Origin: Mycolicibacterium bacteremicum
GTDB taxonomy: Bacteria; Actinomycetota; Actinomycetes; Mycobacteriales; Mycobacteriaceae
Length of the DNA stretch: 64,000 bases
Reading direction: 5' to 3'
Assembly: GCF_002086115.1 (NCBI RefSeq)
Contig: NZ_MVHJ01000030.1
Location: forward strand, 1 to 64,000
The notes below the pieces were generated by a model. The model made no database searches. It was not told the DNA's origin and worked only from the letters and a program-made list of their open reading frames with translations. Shown in pieces: positions 16,143 to 25,252 of this stretch (positions are counted from its first letter, which is position 1; each line of letters opens with the position of its first letter). The translations under genes were made by a program, and so were the position numbers.

Positions 16143-16987
16143 CCGGCCAGGAACCGCCCTATCGCGGCCGCCACCCGCCGGCCCTGCTCGCGGCCTGCGA
16201 TCGCCGACGGCCCCCGGCACCCGGGATCGAGCGGGTTGGCCCCGAAGGCCGCCAGCGCGGCGTCGTCGGCGAACACCGCGAAGGACGTTCCGCCCCATGC
16301 CTGGATCTCGGCGGCCGCCCCGTCACCGAACGGGGACGGGGCGTCGTCGGCGGCAGGCACCAGCACCACCGCGGCGTCGCAGTCCGCGACGACCGGCATG
16401 TGCACCGTGCTGGCCACACCGCCGTCGATGTACCGGGTGCCACCGATGGTCACCGGCGGCCACGCCGCAGGCACCGCGCAGCTGGCGGCGACGGCGTCGA
16501 CCAGCCCGGCGCCCGAGTCCCGGGTGAACACCGTGAGGTCGCCGGTCGCGGTGTCGATGGCGGTGATGCGCAGATCGCGCTGCGGCCAGTCGTGCGACGG
16601 CAGCCGGTGCGCGATCACGGCGCGGCGCACCGACTCGGGCACGGTGTCGGCGGCCAACGCGATCTCCCCGATCCGCCGCATCCGGTCGGGCGCATGGGTA
16701 TCGGCGAGCGCGTCGAGAAACACCGCGGTGATGTCATCGATGCCGATGCCCGGATCGATCTCGTGGGTGTCGGCGGAGAGTTGACGATCGTAGAGCCGCC
16801 CGACCGGCGTGCCGCTGCCGATCTGCGCGGCCACGGCCGAGCCCGCCGACGTTCCCAGCAGCACATCGGCATTCAACAGTGCGGCCGCGACGTCCGGCGC
16901 CTCCTCGCTGATGCCGGCCAGCACACCGGTCTCCCAGGCGATGCCGGCCAGCCCGCCGCCGGCCAGCACCAGGGCGCGCCGGGTCAT
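16139..16987 (-). CDS. Patatin-like phospholipase (Rv1062 type)
   Basis: Second patatin, 282 residues: oxyanion motif GGGLAGIAWETG (10-21), nucleophile GTSAGS (Ser47) and Asp188 in YIDGGVAS. It begins ATG 16987, overlapping the stop of the upstream dehydrogenase-like gene by 4 bp (ATGA), so the two are translationally coupled. Through that operon it may share the KstR-type operator at 18061-18074. Phospholipase or acyl-hydrolase activity is the family expectation. Confidence 0.88.
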   Translation of the reverse strand: MTRRALVLAGGGLAGIAWETGVLAGISEEAPDVAAALLNADVLLGTSAGSAVAAQIGSGTPVGRLYDRQLSADTHEIDPGIGIDDITAVFLDALADTHAPDRMRRIGEIALAADTVPESVRRAVIAHRLPSHDWPQRDLRITAIDTATGDLTVFTRDSGAGLVDAVAASCAVPAAWPPVTIGGTRYIDGGVASTVHMPVVADCDAAVVLVPAADDAPSPFGDGAAAEIQAWGGTSFAVFADDAALAAFGANPLDPGCRGPSAIAGREQGRRVAAAIGRFLAG

Positions 16988-18039
16988 CCGCGCTGCAACC
17001 CCGGTGCGGCCTTGGCGCCGAACAGCGGCAGATCCAGGTAGGTGGCCACCCCCGGCGGTGCCGCGCAGACCGCGGGAATCGAGTTCACACAGTGTGCGGC
17101 GGTGGCGACGACACCCGGCTCGGGGCCCTGTTCGCCGACCTCGCCCTGGAAGCCGGTGATGACGACCGTGAAATCCGGGTTACCGCGCACCTGCATTTCA
17201 TACCGCTGCCCCTCGGGACCGAAATCCCAGTGCGGATCCAGGTTTTCCTCACCCATCAGCCAGTTGACGGTCACCCGCACGACGACCTCGCCGCCGACGA
17301 GCGCCTCCCAGTGGAACTTTCGGCCGGCCACCTGCCCGGGTTCGATCGTGCCGATCGGGGACTCGATCGGCGCGGTGGCGACCGCGATCTCCTGGCGGGC
17401 GGTGATCGTCGGGTCGGCGGCGAACCCGAAGGCGTCGACGCACATCTTCACCGCCTGGATGAAGCCGTTGTCCAGCAGCTTCTGCATCGGACCCGACAGC
17501 GCCTTGTCCGGGGTCTCCCCGAAGCCCATCACATGGCGCACCACATCGGGTGCGTCATAGGTGCGCAGATCCGAGAACTCCTCGGCCCGGACGAACGTGA
17601 CACCGGTCGACATCGCCGAGAACAGGATCGGGAACTTCTCGCTGATGCCACCCGGCGCGATGCCGGTGCCGTGCAGCGTCGCGTTACCCGCCAGACCCGC
17701 CTCCCGCATCGGGGCGGCCTGCTTCTCGCCGGGGTAGATCCAGCCCACCGGGGTGACGACGTTCTTGCCCGATCGCAGCAGGGCGGCCACCTCGTCGGGA
17801 TCGGGCAGCAGGGGGGCATAGATGACCGCGTCGGCGTCCAGCGCCAGGATCTCCTCGGCACTGCTGGTGGCGATCACGCCGATCGGATCCCCGCCGATCA
17901 GTTCGCCGACATCGCGGCCGTTCTTGGCCGCCGAGTGCACCCAGCAGCCGACCAGATCGAGATCCGGATGTTCGAGCACCCCCTTGATCGCGGCTGTCCC
18001 GACCCCACCGGTGGCCCACTGCACGACCCGCAACGCCAT
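16984..18039 (-). CDS. NAD(P)-binding dihydrodipicolinate reductase-like protein
   Basis: Protein of 351 residues starting MALRVVQWATGGVGTAAI, the N-terminal Rossmann motif of mycobacterial proteins annotated as dihydrodipicolinate reductase N-domain or NAD(P)H-dependent amine dehydrogenase-like. The later part (TVNWLMGEENLDPHWDFGPEG) is typical of that family and differs from true DapB. I chose ATG 18039, 6 nt after GGAAGGG; a longer reading to 18111 would run through the operator. A perfect KstR-type palindrome lies 22 bp upstream, so a link to sterol or lipid metabolism is likely. It is translationally coupled to the patatin gene. Confidence 0.75.
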   Translation of the reverse strand: MALRVVQWATGGVGTAAIKGVLEHPDLDLVGCWVHSAAKNGRDVGELIGGDPIGVIATSSAEEILALDADAVIYAPLLPDPDEVAALLRSGKNVVTPVGWIYPGEKQAAPMREAGLAGNATLHGTGIAPGGISEKFPILFSAMSTGVTFVRAEEFSDLRTYDAPDVVRHVMGFGETPDKALSGPMQKLLDNGFIQAVKMCVDAFGFAADPTITARQEIAVATAPIESPIGTIEPGQVAGRKFHWEALVGGEVVVRVTVNWLMGEENLDPHWDFGPEGQRYEMQVRGNPDFTVVITGFQGEVGEQGPEPGVVATAAHCVNSIPAVCAAPPGVATYLDLPLFGAKAAPGLQRG

Positions 18040-18060
18040 CGTCATCCCTTCCGGTAAAAC

Positions 18061-18074
18061 TAGAACACGTTCTA
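18061..18074. promoter_or_regulatory. Perfect KstR-type operator
   Basis: TAGAACACGTTCTA matches TNNAACNNGTTNNA at all fixed bases, with fully symmetric arms TAGAAC/GTTCTA. It lies in the 83-bp space between the divergent dehydrogenase-like gene and embR, closer to the former. Confidence 0.7.
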
Positions 18075-18122
18075 CCACCATCGCGGGCGGACCGAGGGCG
18101 CATCCGGGCACAATCGTCGATC

Positions 18123-19259
18123 ATGAACAGTCCCGGCCTGGACTTCGGCGTGCTCGGCCCGCTGCAGCTGCGCATCGCCGGTGCACCGGTGCCGCTGGGC
18201 ACACCCAAGCAGCGGGCCGTGCTGGCCATGCTGGTGATGGGCCGCAACCGGCCGGTCAGCAGCGATGCGCTGGTCACCGCGGCCTGGGAGCAGTTCCCGC
18301 CGCCGGAGCCCAAGGCCAGCCTGCATTCCTACGTGTCGAACCTGCGCAAGCTGATCAGCGGGTCCGGCGCCGACGGCCGCGCCGTGCTGGCCGGCGCACC
18401 ACCCGGGTACCGGCTCGCCGTCGCCGACGCGCAGTGCGATATCGGGCGTTTCGTCGCTGCCAAGAACGCCGGTGTGCAGGCGGCCGCCGACGGCCGTTTC
18501 GACCAGGCCGCCGGCCATCTCGGCGAGGCGCTGGCGCAGTGGCGCGGACCGGTTCTGGAGGATCTGCGCGATTTCGACTTCGTCAGCCCGTTCGCGACGG
18601 CACTGATGGAGGACAAGGTCATGGTGCACACCGCGCACGCCGAGGCCGAGATCGCCTGCAACCGCGGCTATGCGGTGATCGGTTCGCTGGAGGCACTGGT
18701 CGTCGAACACCCCTACCGGGAGCCGCTGTGGGCGCAGTTGATCACCGCCTATTACCTCAGCGACCGGCAGTCCGACGCCCTGGACGCCTTCCAGCGGCTG
18801 CGCACGACACTGGCCGAGGATCTGGGCATCGACCCGAGCCCCACCGTGCGCGCGCTGTCGGAACGGATCCTGCGGCAAGAGCCGCTCGACGTCCGCCGGG
18901 TCGCCCGCACCACCGCGGTGCACCAGATCTCGCACATCGATCTGCGCACGGCCGTCGGTGTTCAGTCCGCCCCGGCCCAGCTGCGCGCCGAATCCGGGCG
19001 GGTGCATCCGCTTGTCGCGGCCGCGACGCGGATCGGCCGGCTGCCCGACAACGACATCGTGCTCGATGACGTCCGGGTGAGCCGCCACCACGCCGTGCTC
19101 ATCGACACCGGCACCAGCTTCGTGATCACCGATCTGCGCTCGGCCAATGGCGTCGAGGTCGGCGGACAGCGCATCCGCGGTACGGCCACGCTCGACCACG
19201 GCGACCGCATCCGAATCTGCGACCACGAGTTCGTGTTCGAGATCGTCTCGCACGGTTGA
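18123..19259 (+). CDS. embR: EmbR-type transcriptional regulator (BTAD and FHA domains)
   Basis: SARP-type regulator of 378 residues: OmpR/PhoB-like winged helix (about 8-95), bacterial transcriptional activation domain (about 100-245) and C-terminal FHA domain (about 285-378) with the phosphopeptide-binding IGRLPDNDIVLDDVRVSRHHA. The M. tuberculosis counterpart EmbR is phosphorylated by the adjacent kinase PknH and activates embCAB for arabinan synthesis. The Ser/Thr kinase gene follows 79 bp downstream here too, supporting the same kinase-regulator pair. ATG 18123 is used; no strong ribosome binding site is seen. Confidence 0.88.
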   Translation: MNSPGLDFGVLGPLQLRIAGAPVPLGTPKQRAVLAMLVMGRNRPVSSDALVTAAWEQFPPPEPKASLHSYVSNLRKLISGSGADGRAVLAGAPPGYRLAVADAQCDIGRFVAAKNAGVQAAADGRFDQAAGHLGEALAQWRGPVLEDLRDFDFVSPFATALMEDKVMVHTAHAEAEIACNRGYAVIGSLEALVVEHPYREPLWAQLITAYYLSDRQSDALDAFQRLRTTLAEDLGIDPSPTVRALSERILRQEPLDVRRVARTTAVHQISHIDLRTAVGVQSAPAQLRAESGRVHPLVAAATRIGRLPDNDIVLDDVRVSRHHAVLIDTGTSFVITDLRSANGVEVGGQRIRGTATLDHGDRIRICDHEFVFEIVSHG

Positions 19260-19338
19260 CCCCGGTCCGATTAGTGTGATGGGCCGAAGCGACCGGGCGG
19301 CCCCAGCAAGGCGGGCCCGGGCTGATAGGGGCAGGTGA

Positions 19339-21003
19339 ATGAGCGAGCCGACTTCGCGGGTCGGTACCGACTTCGGCCGGTACCGACTGCGCCGACTCAT
19401 CGGGCGCGGCGGCATGGGTGAGGTCTACGAGGCCGAGGACACCGAAAAGGACCGCATCGTCGCGCTGAAGTTGTTGCCCGAGGGCGTGTCTCACGATCCG
19501 GTGTTCCGCAAGCGGCTGCAGCGGGAGGCGCACTCGGCCGGCCGGTTGCAGGAACCGCATGTGGTGCCCATCCACGATTACGGCGAGATCGACGGCGTGC
19601 TCTACGTCGACATGCGCATGATCAACGGGGCCGACCTGCGCAAGGTCCTCAAGAGCTACGGCCCGATGACGCCGGCCAGGGCGGTCGCCATCGTGCGGCA
19701 GATCGCCTCGGCGCTGGATGCCGCACACGAGGCCGGCATCATGCACCGCGACGTCAAGCCGGAGAACATCCTGATCACCCGGGATGACTTCGCCTACCTG
19801 GTCGACTTCGGTATCGCCAACGCCGCCAGCGACGAGAAGCTGACCGAATTGGGCACGGCGGTGGGCACTTACGCGTACATGGCGCCGGAACGGTTCACCA
19901 GCGACGAGGTGACCTACCGCGCCGATGTGTACGCGCTGACGTGTGTGCTGCACGAGTGCCTGACCGGTTCGCAGCCGTTCCCCGGTGACAGCGTCAGCAT
20001 GGTCATCACGGCACATCTGATGCAGCCCACCCCGGCGCCCAGCCAGACCCGGCCCGGGGTCCCGGTGGCGTTCGACCGGGTGATCGCGCGCGGCATGGCC
20101 AAGAAGCCCGGTGACCGGTTCGCCAGCGCCGGTGATCTGGCCGCCGCGGCCACCGACGCGCTGAGTGTGCGTGACCAGGACCAGGCGGCCCATATCGTGC
20201 AGCGCGGCGAGGCGGCGACGATGCCGGCCCCGCAGTTCGGTGCACCGCCACCACCGCCGCCGGGGGCGACCCCACCGCCGGGCGCAACACCGCCGCCCTA
20301 CGGGGCGACACCGCGCCCGTTCGCAGCCAGCACCCCGCCGCCGTATCCGTCCGGACCCGCCTGGAATGCGCCGGGCCCGCCGAACCGCCCACCGAAGAAG
20401 AAGACCCCGTGGGTGCCGATCGCGGTGGCCGCCGGGGTGCTGATCCTGGTGCTCGGCGCCGTCGGCATCTTCTGGCTGGTGCAACCCGACGACACCACGA
20501 CCGCCGGCCCGCGCACCAGTGCCGCGACGACCACCGGGTCCACCCCACGGGCCACCCGTACGAGCCGCACCCCCGACCCGTCGGCCATGCAGGACAAGTT
20601 GTTCGGGATGCTGCCGCAGGGTTATGACCCGGGCGTCTGCCAGCCGGTGCTACCGCCGGTGCCCGGTGCGCTGGCCACCGCGGACTGCGGGCAGTCCACT
20701 TTGCCGGGCGGCCCGGCGGCATCCCGGTATTCGCTGTTCGGCGACCAGGGCACCCTGCGCGCCAACTTCGAGGACGCCATCGCCGGCAACTCCGAGCTGT
20801 TCCCGTGTCCCAACAGCGAGCGCGACTCCCCCACCACCTGGCACTACACCGACACTCCGGGCAAGGTCGAGGGGTCGATCGCCTGCGGTCTGTACGAGGG
20901 TGGACCGGACATCTCCTGGACCAAGAACGACGGGCTGCTGTTGGGTAACGCGCAGGGTGCCACCATCGAGGAGCTGCACCAATGGTGGCTGGCCTACGGC
21001 TGA
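19339..21003 (+). CDS. Membrane Ser/Thr protein kinase, probable EmbR partner (PknH-like)
   Basis: Receptor-type Hanks kinase of 554 residues. The kinase domain (about 15-275) has GRGGMGEV, VALK, MHRDVKPEN (Asp138) and VDFG (156-158). A Pro-rich juxtamembrane stretch (about 295-355) leads to one transmembrane helix (359-381) and an extracellular domain with four Cys (GVCQP, ADCGQ, FPCPN, IACGL), probably two disulfides as in PknH_C sensor domains. Position after embR argues for the PknH role; the extracellular part looks shorter than in M. tuberculosis PknH, so PknH is an inference. GGGGCAGGTGA supplies the ribosome binding site. Confidence 0.85.
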   Translation: MSEPTSRVGTDFGRYRLRRLIGRGGMGEVYEAEDTEKDRIVALKLLPEGVSHDPVFRKRLQREAHSAGRLQEPHVVPIHDYGEIDGVLYVDMRMINGADLRKVLKSYGPMTPARAVAIVRQIASALDAAHEAGIMHRDVKPENILITRDDFAYLVDFGIANAASDEKLTELGTAVGTYAYMAPERFTSDEVTYRADVYALTCVLHECLTGSQPFPGDSVSMVITAHLMQPTPAPSQTRPGVPVAFDRVIARGMAKKPGDRFASAGDLAAAATDALSVRDQDQAAHIVQRGEAATMPAPQFGAPPPPPPGATPPPGATPPPYGATPRPFAASTPPPYPSGPAWNAPGPPNRPPKKKTPWVPIAVAAGVLILVLGAVGIFWLVQPDDTTTAGPRTSAATTTGSTPRATRTSRTPDPSAMQDKLFGMLPQGYDPGVCQPVLPPVPGALATADCGQSTLPGGPAASRYSLFGDQGTLRANFEDAIAGNSELFPCPNSERDSPTTWHYTDTPGKVEGSIACGLYEGGPDISWTKNDGLLLGNAQGATIEELHQWWLAYG

Positions 21004-21081
21004 GCCGCGTCCCAAGAATCCTTCAAGGACGTCGTTGGACCCTGTCGGCACACATTCGCCAGACACGGGAGAGAACACGAC

Positions 21082-21417
21082 ATGTCCAGCACCACGCGCC
21101 TGCTCCAGCTGACCGGTCTCGCACTGGCCGCCGGCACGATCGGACTGTGCACGTCCGGCGCCGCGGGTGCGGTGACCTCGGCGGCCGATTCGGCCTTCCT
21201 GGCCGATCTGCGGGCCGAGGGTATCGGCTACGAGTCGGCCGGCGAGGTCATCGCCGATGCCTATCGGGTGTGCAGTGAGCTCGATTCCGGCGTGAGCGCC
21301 ACCGACATCGGACTGGACATCATGGACTACACCGGGGTCAACGCCCGTCAGGCCGCGGCGTTCATCGTCAATTCGGTGGACTACTACTGCCCCGAGCACG
21401 CCGGCGCGTTCGGCTAA
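21082..21417 (+). CDS. Secreted DUF732 protein
   Basis: Small exported protein of 111 residues with a signal peptide cleaved near AGA-VTSAAD. The mature part ADSAFLADLRAEGIGYESAGEVIADAYRVC with a second Cys in DYYCPEHAG is the DUF732 signature, a mycobacterial family of unknown function with one predicted disulfide. A GGGAG site is about 11 nt before the ATG. DUF732 genes are also found close to embR/pknH in M. tuberculosis. Confidence 0.85.
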   Translation: MSSTTRLLQLTGLALAAGTIGLCTSGAAGAVTSAADSAFLADLRAEGIGYESAGEVIADAYRVCSELDSGVSATDIGLDIMDYTGVNARQAAAFIVNSVDYYCPEHAGAFG

Positions 21418-21453
21418 GTTGACCTGAACCGCAATGTAGCGAAAGGGACAGCC

Positions 21454-22644
21454 ATGCCGAATCGTGTGTTCGTCGTCGGGGTCGGGATGACCAAATTCGA
21501 GAAACCCGGCCGCCGGGAAGGTTGGGACTATCCCGATATGGCACGCGAGTCGGGCACCAAGGCGCTCGACGATGCCGGCATCTCCTACGACCAGGTACAG
21601 CAGGGTTATGTCGGCTACTGCTCCGGGGATTCGACGTCCGGGCAGCGCGCGCTCTACGAACTCGGCATGACCGGTATCCCGATCGTCAACGTCAACAACA
21701 ACTGTTCCACCGGCTCGACGGCGCTCTACCTTGCCGCCCAGTCGATCCGGGGCGGGTTGGCCGACTGCGCGATCGCCCTCGGGTTCGAGAAGATGCAACC
21801 CGGCTCACTGGGCGGTGGTGCGCAGGACCGCGAGTCCCCGCTCGGCAAGCACGTCAAGGCGCTGGCCGAGATCGACGAATTCGGATTCCCGGTGGCGCCA
21901 TGGATGTTCGGTGCGGCCGGTCGCGAGCACATGAAGAAATACGGCACCACGGCCGAGCATTTCGCGAAGATCGGCTACAAGAACCACAAGCATTCGGTGA
22001 ACAATCCGTATGCGCAGTTCCAGGACGAGTACACCCTCGACGACATCCTGGCCGCCAAGATGATCTCCGACCCGCTGACCAAACTGCAGTGCTCACCCAC
22101 CTCCGACGGTTCCGGTGCGGCGATCCTGGCCAGTGAGGACTTCGTCGATCAGCATGGGTTGGCCGAGCAGGCCGTCGAGATCGTCGGTCAGGCGATGACC
22201 ACCGATTTCGCATCCACCTTTGACGGCAGCGCGGCGAACATCATCGGCTACGACATGAATGTGCAAGCCGCGCAGCAGGTTTACCAACAGTCCGGGCTCG
22301 GACCGCAGGACTTCCAGGTGATCGAACTGCACGACTGCTTCAGCGCCAACGAGCTGTTGCTCTACGAGGCGCTGGGGCTGTGCGCCCCGGGCGAGGCGCC
22401 CGCCCTGATCGACAGGGACGACACCACCTACGGCGGACGCTGGGTGGTCAACCCATCCGGCGGGCTGATCTCCAAGGGTCATCCGTTGGGCGCCACCGGC
22501 CTGGCACAGTGCGCCGAGCTGACCTGGCAGCTACGCGGCACCGCCGACAAGCGTCAGGTCGACGATGTGTCGGCTGCGTTGCAACACAACATCGGCCTGG
22601 GCGGGGCGGCCGTCGTCACCGCCTACCAACGCGCCGAACGTTAA
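21454..22644 (+). CDS. Thiolase-like lipid-transfer protein (SCP-X thiolase family)
   Basis: Thiolase-fold protein of 396 residues of the non-specific lipid-transfer protein/SCP-X class. The nucleophilic Cys lies in NVNNNCSTGSTAL, the His pairs in LHDCFSANE and KGHPLGATGLAQ. It resembles Rv1627c-type proteins, some of which cleave sterol side-chain 3-ketoacyl-CoAs. AAAGGGA lies 7 nt before the ATG. The 3' end overlaps the convergent small gene by 4 bp. Exact substrate unknown. Confidence 0.85.
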   Translation: MPNRVFVVGVGMTKFEKPGRREGWDYPDMARESGTKALDDAGISYDQVQQGYVGYCSGDSTSGQRALYELGMTGIPIVNVNNNCSTGSTALYLAAQSIRGGLADCAIALGFEKMQPGSLGGGAQDRESPLGKHVKALAEIDEFGFPVAPWMFGAAGREHMKKYGTTAEHFAKIGYKNHKHSVNNPYAQFQDEYTLDDILAAKMISDPLTKLQCSPTSDGSGAAILASEDFVDQHGLAEQAVEIVGQAMTTDFASTFDGSAANIIGYDMNVQAAQQVYQQSGLGPQDFQVIELHDCFSANELLLYEALGLCAPGEAPALIDRDDTTYGGRWVVNPSGGLISKGHPLGATGLAQCAELTWQLRGTADKRQVDDVSAALQHNIGLGGAAVVTAYQRAER

Positions 22645-22973
22645 GGCTTGCCACGACTGGGGGTCTGCTGGGCGACGCCGTGGCGCAGCGGGCTGGTGGC
22701 CTGCGCCGCGGTGGATTCCTGCACCGGTGAGCCGCCGGGCCGGCCGGCCGGTCGCGGCGCGTTGGCCGGGTTGCCCGGTGACGGAGCGGCGCCGTGCTCC
22801 AGCTCGCGTAGCCGCGCCTCCAGCACCTCCAGCACCGGCACCCGGGCGGCATGACCGGCCTCGTGGGTGAGCCCGGTCGTGAGCTGTTCGACATCGAGCG
22901 AGCGGATCCGGTGCCGCAGGTCGCCGAGGGACACCTGGTCGTAATCCGGGATCGGAAGCTGATCATCGGTCAT
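22641..22973 (-). CDS. Small conserved protein, unknown function
   Basis: Protein of 110 residues. The first ~60 residues (DQLPIPDYDQVSLGDLRHRIRSL … HAARVPVLEVLEARLRELEHG) form a compact, helix-rich conserved mycobacterial domain; the rest is a disordered Pro/Gly/Ala tail. I recognise the pattern but know no function. ATG 22973 overlaps the stop of the upstream gene (ATGA), so both are translationally coupled. Confidence 0.7.
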   Translation of the reverse strand: MTDDQLPIPDYDQVSLGDLRHRIRSLDVEQLTTGLTHEAGHAARVPVLEVLEARLRELEHGAAPSPGNPANAPRPAGRPGGSPVQESTAAQATSPLRHGVAQQTPSRGKP

Positions 22974-23386
22974 GGTTCGTCACTTTCTCGGGTCACGTCT
23001 TCGACGACGGGAAACAGGGACTCGCCGTCCTCGGGCACGCCATCGATCTGGCCGTGATGTACGCCCGGTTCCGCCGCGGCGACATCGGTGCCCTCGATGG
23101 CGGTGGCGGTGTCGCCCGCTTCGGCGGCGTCGCGGCTGTCGACGACCTCCGGGGTGACATCGGGTTCTTCCTCGGCCAGCCGCTGGTCGAGGGTCTCGCC
23201 CTCGCGCTGCTCCTCGGCGGACATGCCGTACTTGTCCGCGCCGCTCCAGTCCTCCGGCGGGTCGACCACCTCGTCACCGTCGTCGTTGAGCACGTCATCG
23301 GAGTCGGTGGATTCCATCGGACTCAACATGTCGTCGGCCCCGCCCAGATCGTTGGCGGACTCGGCTCCTGCGTCATCGGTCACCAT
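22970..23386 (-). CDS. Acidic DUF5709-type protein
   Basis: Highly acidic soluble protein of 138 residues: DDVLNDDGDEVVDPPEDWSG then GETLDQRLAEEEPDV is the DUF5709 pattern. The start ATG 23386 (MVTDDAGAE) was chosen because upstream sequence reads as low-quality extension into the divergent gene's promoter; the ribosome binding site is weak. Coupled by 4-bp overlap to the next small gene. Function unknown. Confidence 0.7.
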   Translation of the reverse strand: MVTDDAGAESANDLGGADDMLSPMESTDSDDVLNDDGDEVVDPPEDWSGADKYGMSAEEQREGETLDQRLAEEEPDVTPEVVDSRDAAEAGDTATAIEGTDVAAAEPGVHHGQIDGVPEDGESLFPVVEDVTRESDEP

Positions 23387-23504
23387 GACCCATGCATTGC
23401 CATCTGGCGGCGGGCTAAACCGTGATCCGGGCGCACCGGCGTGCAACGAACCGATCGCCGCGCGCGATATACCCGACAGGTCGGGCAGCGCGAGGAGGTT
23501 CACT

Positions 23505-23810
23505 ATGCGCGCGGCATGGATGACAGCGGTCGCGGCACTGGGTGTGCTGCTCACCCCGACCGTTCCGGCCGGAGCCGATGAGTCACCGGTCCAGACGATC
23601 GGCCGGTTGCAGGCCGAGGGCTACACGGTCAACGTCGACCGGGTGGGCAATGCACCGCTGGAGCAGTGCACAGTGATCGGCATCCGCAATCCCCAGCAGG
23701 TCACCAGGCTGGTCCGCGTCGGCGACGACCGGCGCGGTCACAACGGTGGCGAACTCGTCGAAATCGTGGTCAGTCAGTCGATTTCGGTATCGCTGGACTG
23801 CACCCGCTGA
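23505..23810 (+). CDS. Small secreted protein
   Basis: Exported protein of 101 residues: signal peptide MRAAWMTAVAALGVLLTPTVPAGA, then a short domain with two Cys (LEQCTVIG and SLDCTR at the C-terminus) that could form a disulfide. GAGGAGG lies 7 nt upstream of the ATG. This resembles a common family of small mycobacterial secreted proteins, with no known function. It converges on the beta-propeller gene, with 3 bp between stops. Confidence 0.75.
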   Translation: MRAAWMTAVAALGVLLTPTVPAGADESPVQTIGRLQAEGYTVNVDRVGNAPLEQCTVIGIRNPQQVTRLVRVGDDRRGHNGGELVEIVVSQSISVSLDCTR

Positions 23811-23813
23811 CGG

Positions 23814-24830
23814 TCAGACCTGCGCCAGCTCGCGCACGTCGGCAAACGCCGCCGCATCGAACGGCGAGTAGGTCGGCGCGGGGGCGGGCACGCGCAGCGC
23901 GGTGACCTGGCCGTCGACATCGGCGATGTACAGCCGGTCGCCCGTCGTGCTCAGCGCGATCGCGGTCGGCCGGGCGCCGACGGTGATGGTCTCGGCCACC
24001 TCGTGGGTCAGCGTGCAGAACACCGTCACCTGGTCATAGTCCACGACGTAGGCCCGTGAGCCGTCGGCGGACAGCGCCATGCCGATCGGCAGGGTGCCTG
24101 CCGCCATGACCGCGGTGACGGCCGGCCTGGCCGGATCGACGACCTTGATGGAACCGCGGCTGTGCAGGTCGGAGGTCAGCACGTACACGGTGCCGTTGGC
24201 CGCCACCGCGAGATCGCGGATCGGCGCACCGATCGCGACGCTGGTCCGGGCCCGGGCGGTTTCGGTGTCCACGACCACCAGGCGGCTCCCGGTCGCGGTG
24301 CTCACGCCCACGTAGAGGCTACTGCCGGAGGGATCGACGGCCAGCCCGTCGATCGAGGTGGCCGCACCGGCCGCGATGTCGATGGTGCCGACCCGGTCGG
24401 CAGTGGTGTCGACCACGGCGATGTCCACGTGGTCGTGGCCGGCACGTGCGGCGTAGGCGCGCTTGCCGTCGGGACTGGCGGCCACCGCCGTCACGGTGAA
24501 GGCCAGCGGGTAGCTGCCCACCAGGGCGTTGGTACGGATGTCGACGATCGCCAGGGTGTCGGCATCGGCGCTGCTGGTCACCACGAATGCGCGGTCGTCG
24601 GTCAGCGCGACCGCGACGGGCTCGCCGCCGACCTCGATGTGCGTCGGCACGGCGACCGCGTGCGGGCGGACCACGGTGAGGCTGTCGTCGCCGTAATTGG
24701 TCACCACGATGGCGCCGGCGTTGGCGGCGACGTCGCCGATGGGCCCCCGGTTGACCGCGACAGATCCTGCGAAAGCGGTTTGCGAGTCGTTCAGCGCAGC
24801 GGCGTTTGCACGCACGGAAACACTTGCCAT
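23814..24830 (-). CDS. YVTN/YncE-type beta-propeller protein
   Basis: Protein of 338 residues made of about seven repeats of the kind IVVTNYGDDSLTVV, AFVVTSSADADTLAIVDIRTN, LYVGVSTATGSRLVVVDTET and LYIADVDGQVTALRV, the YVTN beta-propeller pattern. Unusually for the family there is no clear signal peptide, so it may be cytoplasmic or exported by another route. GGAGG lies 10 nt before ATG 24830. No function can be assigned; such propellers usually serve binding. The 421 bp upstream carries a CRP-like site, but that site is far from this start. Confidence 0.75.
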   Translation of the reverse strand: MASVSVRANAAALNDSQTAFAGSVAVNRGPIGDVAANAGAIVVTNYGDDSLTVVRPHAVAVPTHIEVGGEPVAVALTDDRAFVVTSSADADTLAIVDIRTNALVGSYPLAFTVTAVAASPDGKRAYAARAGHDHVDIAVVDTTADRVGTIDIAAGAATSIDGLAVDPSGSSLYVGVSTATGSRLVVVDTETARARTSVAIGAPIRDLAVAANGTVYVLTSDLHSRGSIKVVDPARPAVTAVMAAGTLPIGMALSADGSRAYVVDYDQVTVFCTLTHEVAETITVGARPTAIALSTTGDRLYIADVDGQVTALRVPAPAPTYSPFDAAAFADVRELAQV

Positions 24831-25252
24831 CTCTTCGACACCTCCGCCGGGTGGCTACACCGGCACTTGATTACGCCAGGCGCTCGGTGGTCGAGCGCAT
24901 CCTTTCAGCGAGTGTAGCGACGGAAAACCGTACCGAATCCGTGATCTTGGCGCGCTTCGAGTTCGCCTGCCCGCAATGTCTCAGACATCCCTCAGAAAAA
25001 GATCGTTATACAGTTGTGACCTCTCCACAGCAAATTGTCACATGCCCCCGAACAGCATAAGAGGACTAGTGGCAAATCGTATTCGGCGGCCGAACCTCAT
25101 TCGTCCCACAACATTTCCTCAGGCAGCATCCCGAAAGTGAGCGCCAGATCACAACCGACACGTCAGCAAACTTTGTGACAGCTGTCACGAATGCGCTCGG
25201 CCCCGCCGGCGCCCGGCCCGGCACACCACGTTGCTGGCCGATTAGCCGACCG
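24831..25252. other. Intergenic region with low coding signal
   Basis: No gene recognised in these 422 bp. The central part is AT-richer than its surroundings. It contains TTGTCACATG around 25036 and a perfect palindrome GTGACAGCTGTCAC at 25175-25188. It serves as the leader/promoter of the minus-strand propeller gene and lies after the minus-strand SH3 gene. Confidence 0.6.
25174..25189. promoter_or_regulatory. CRP-like palindromic site
   Basis: TGTGACAGCTGTCACG fits TGTGA-N6-TCACA at nine of ten fixed bases and contains a 14-bp perfect palindrome. Mycobacterial Crp uses this consensus. It lies 64 bp beyond the SH3 protein stop and about 340 bp from the propeller start, so its target is unclear. 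Confidence 0.45.
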
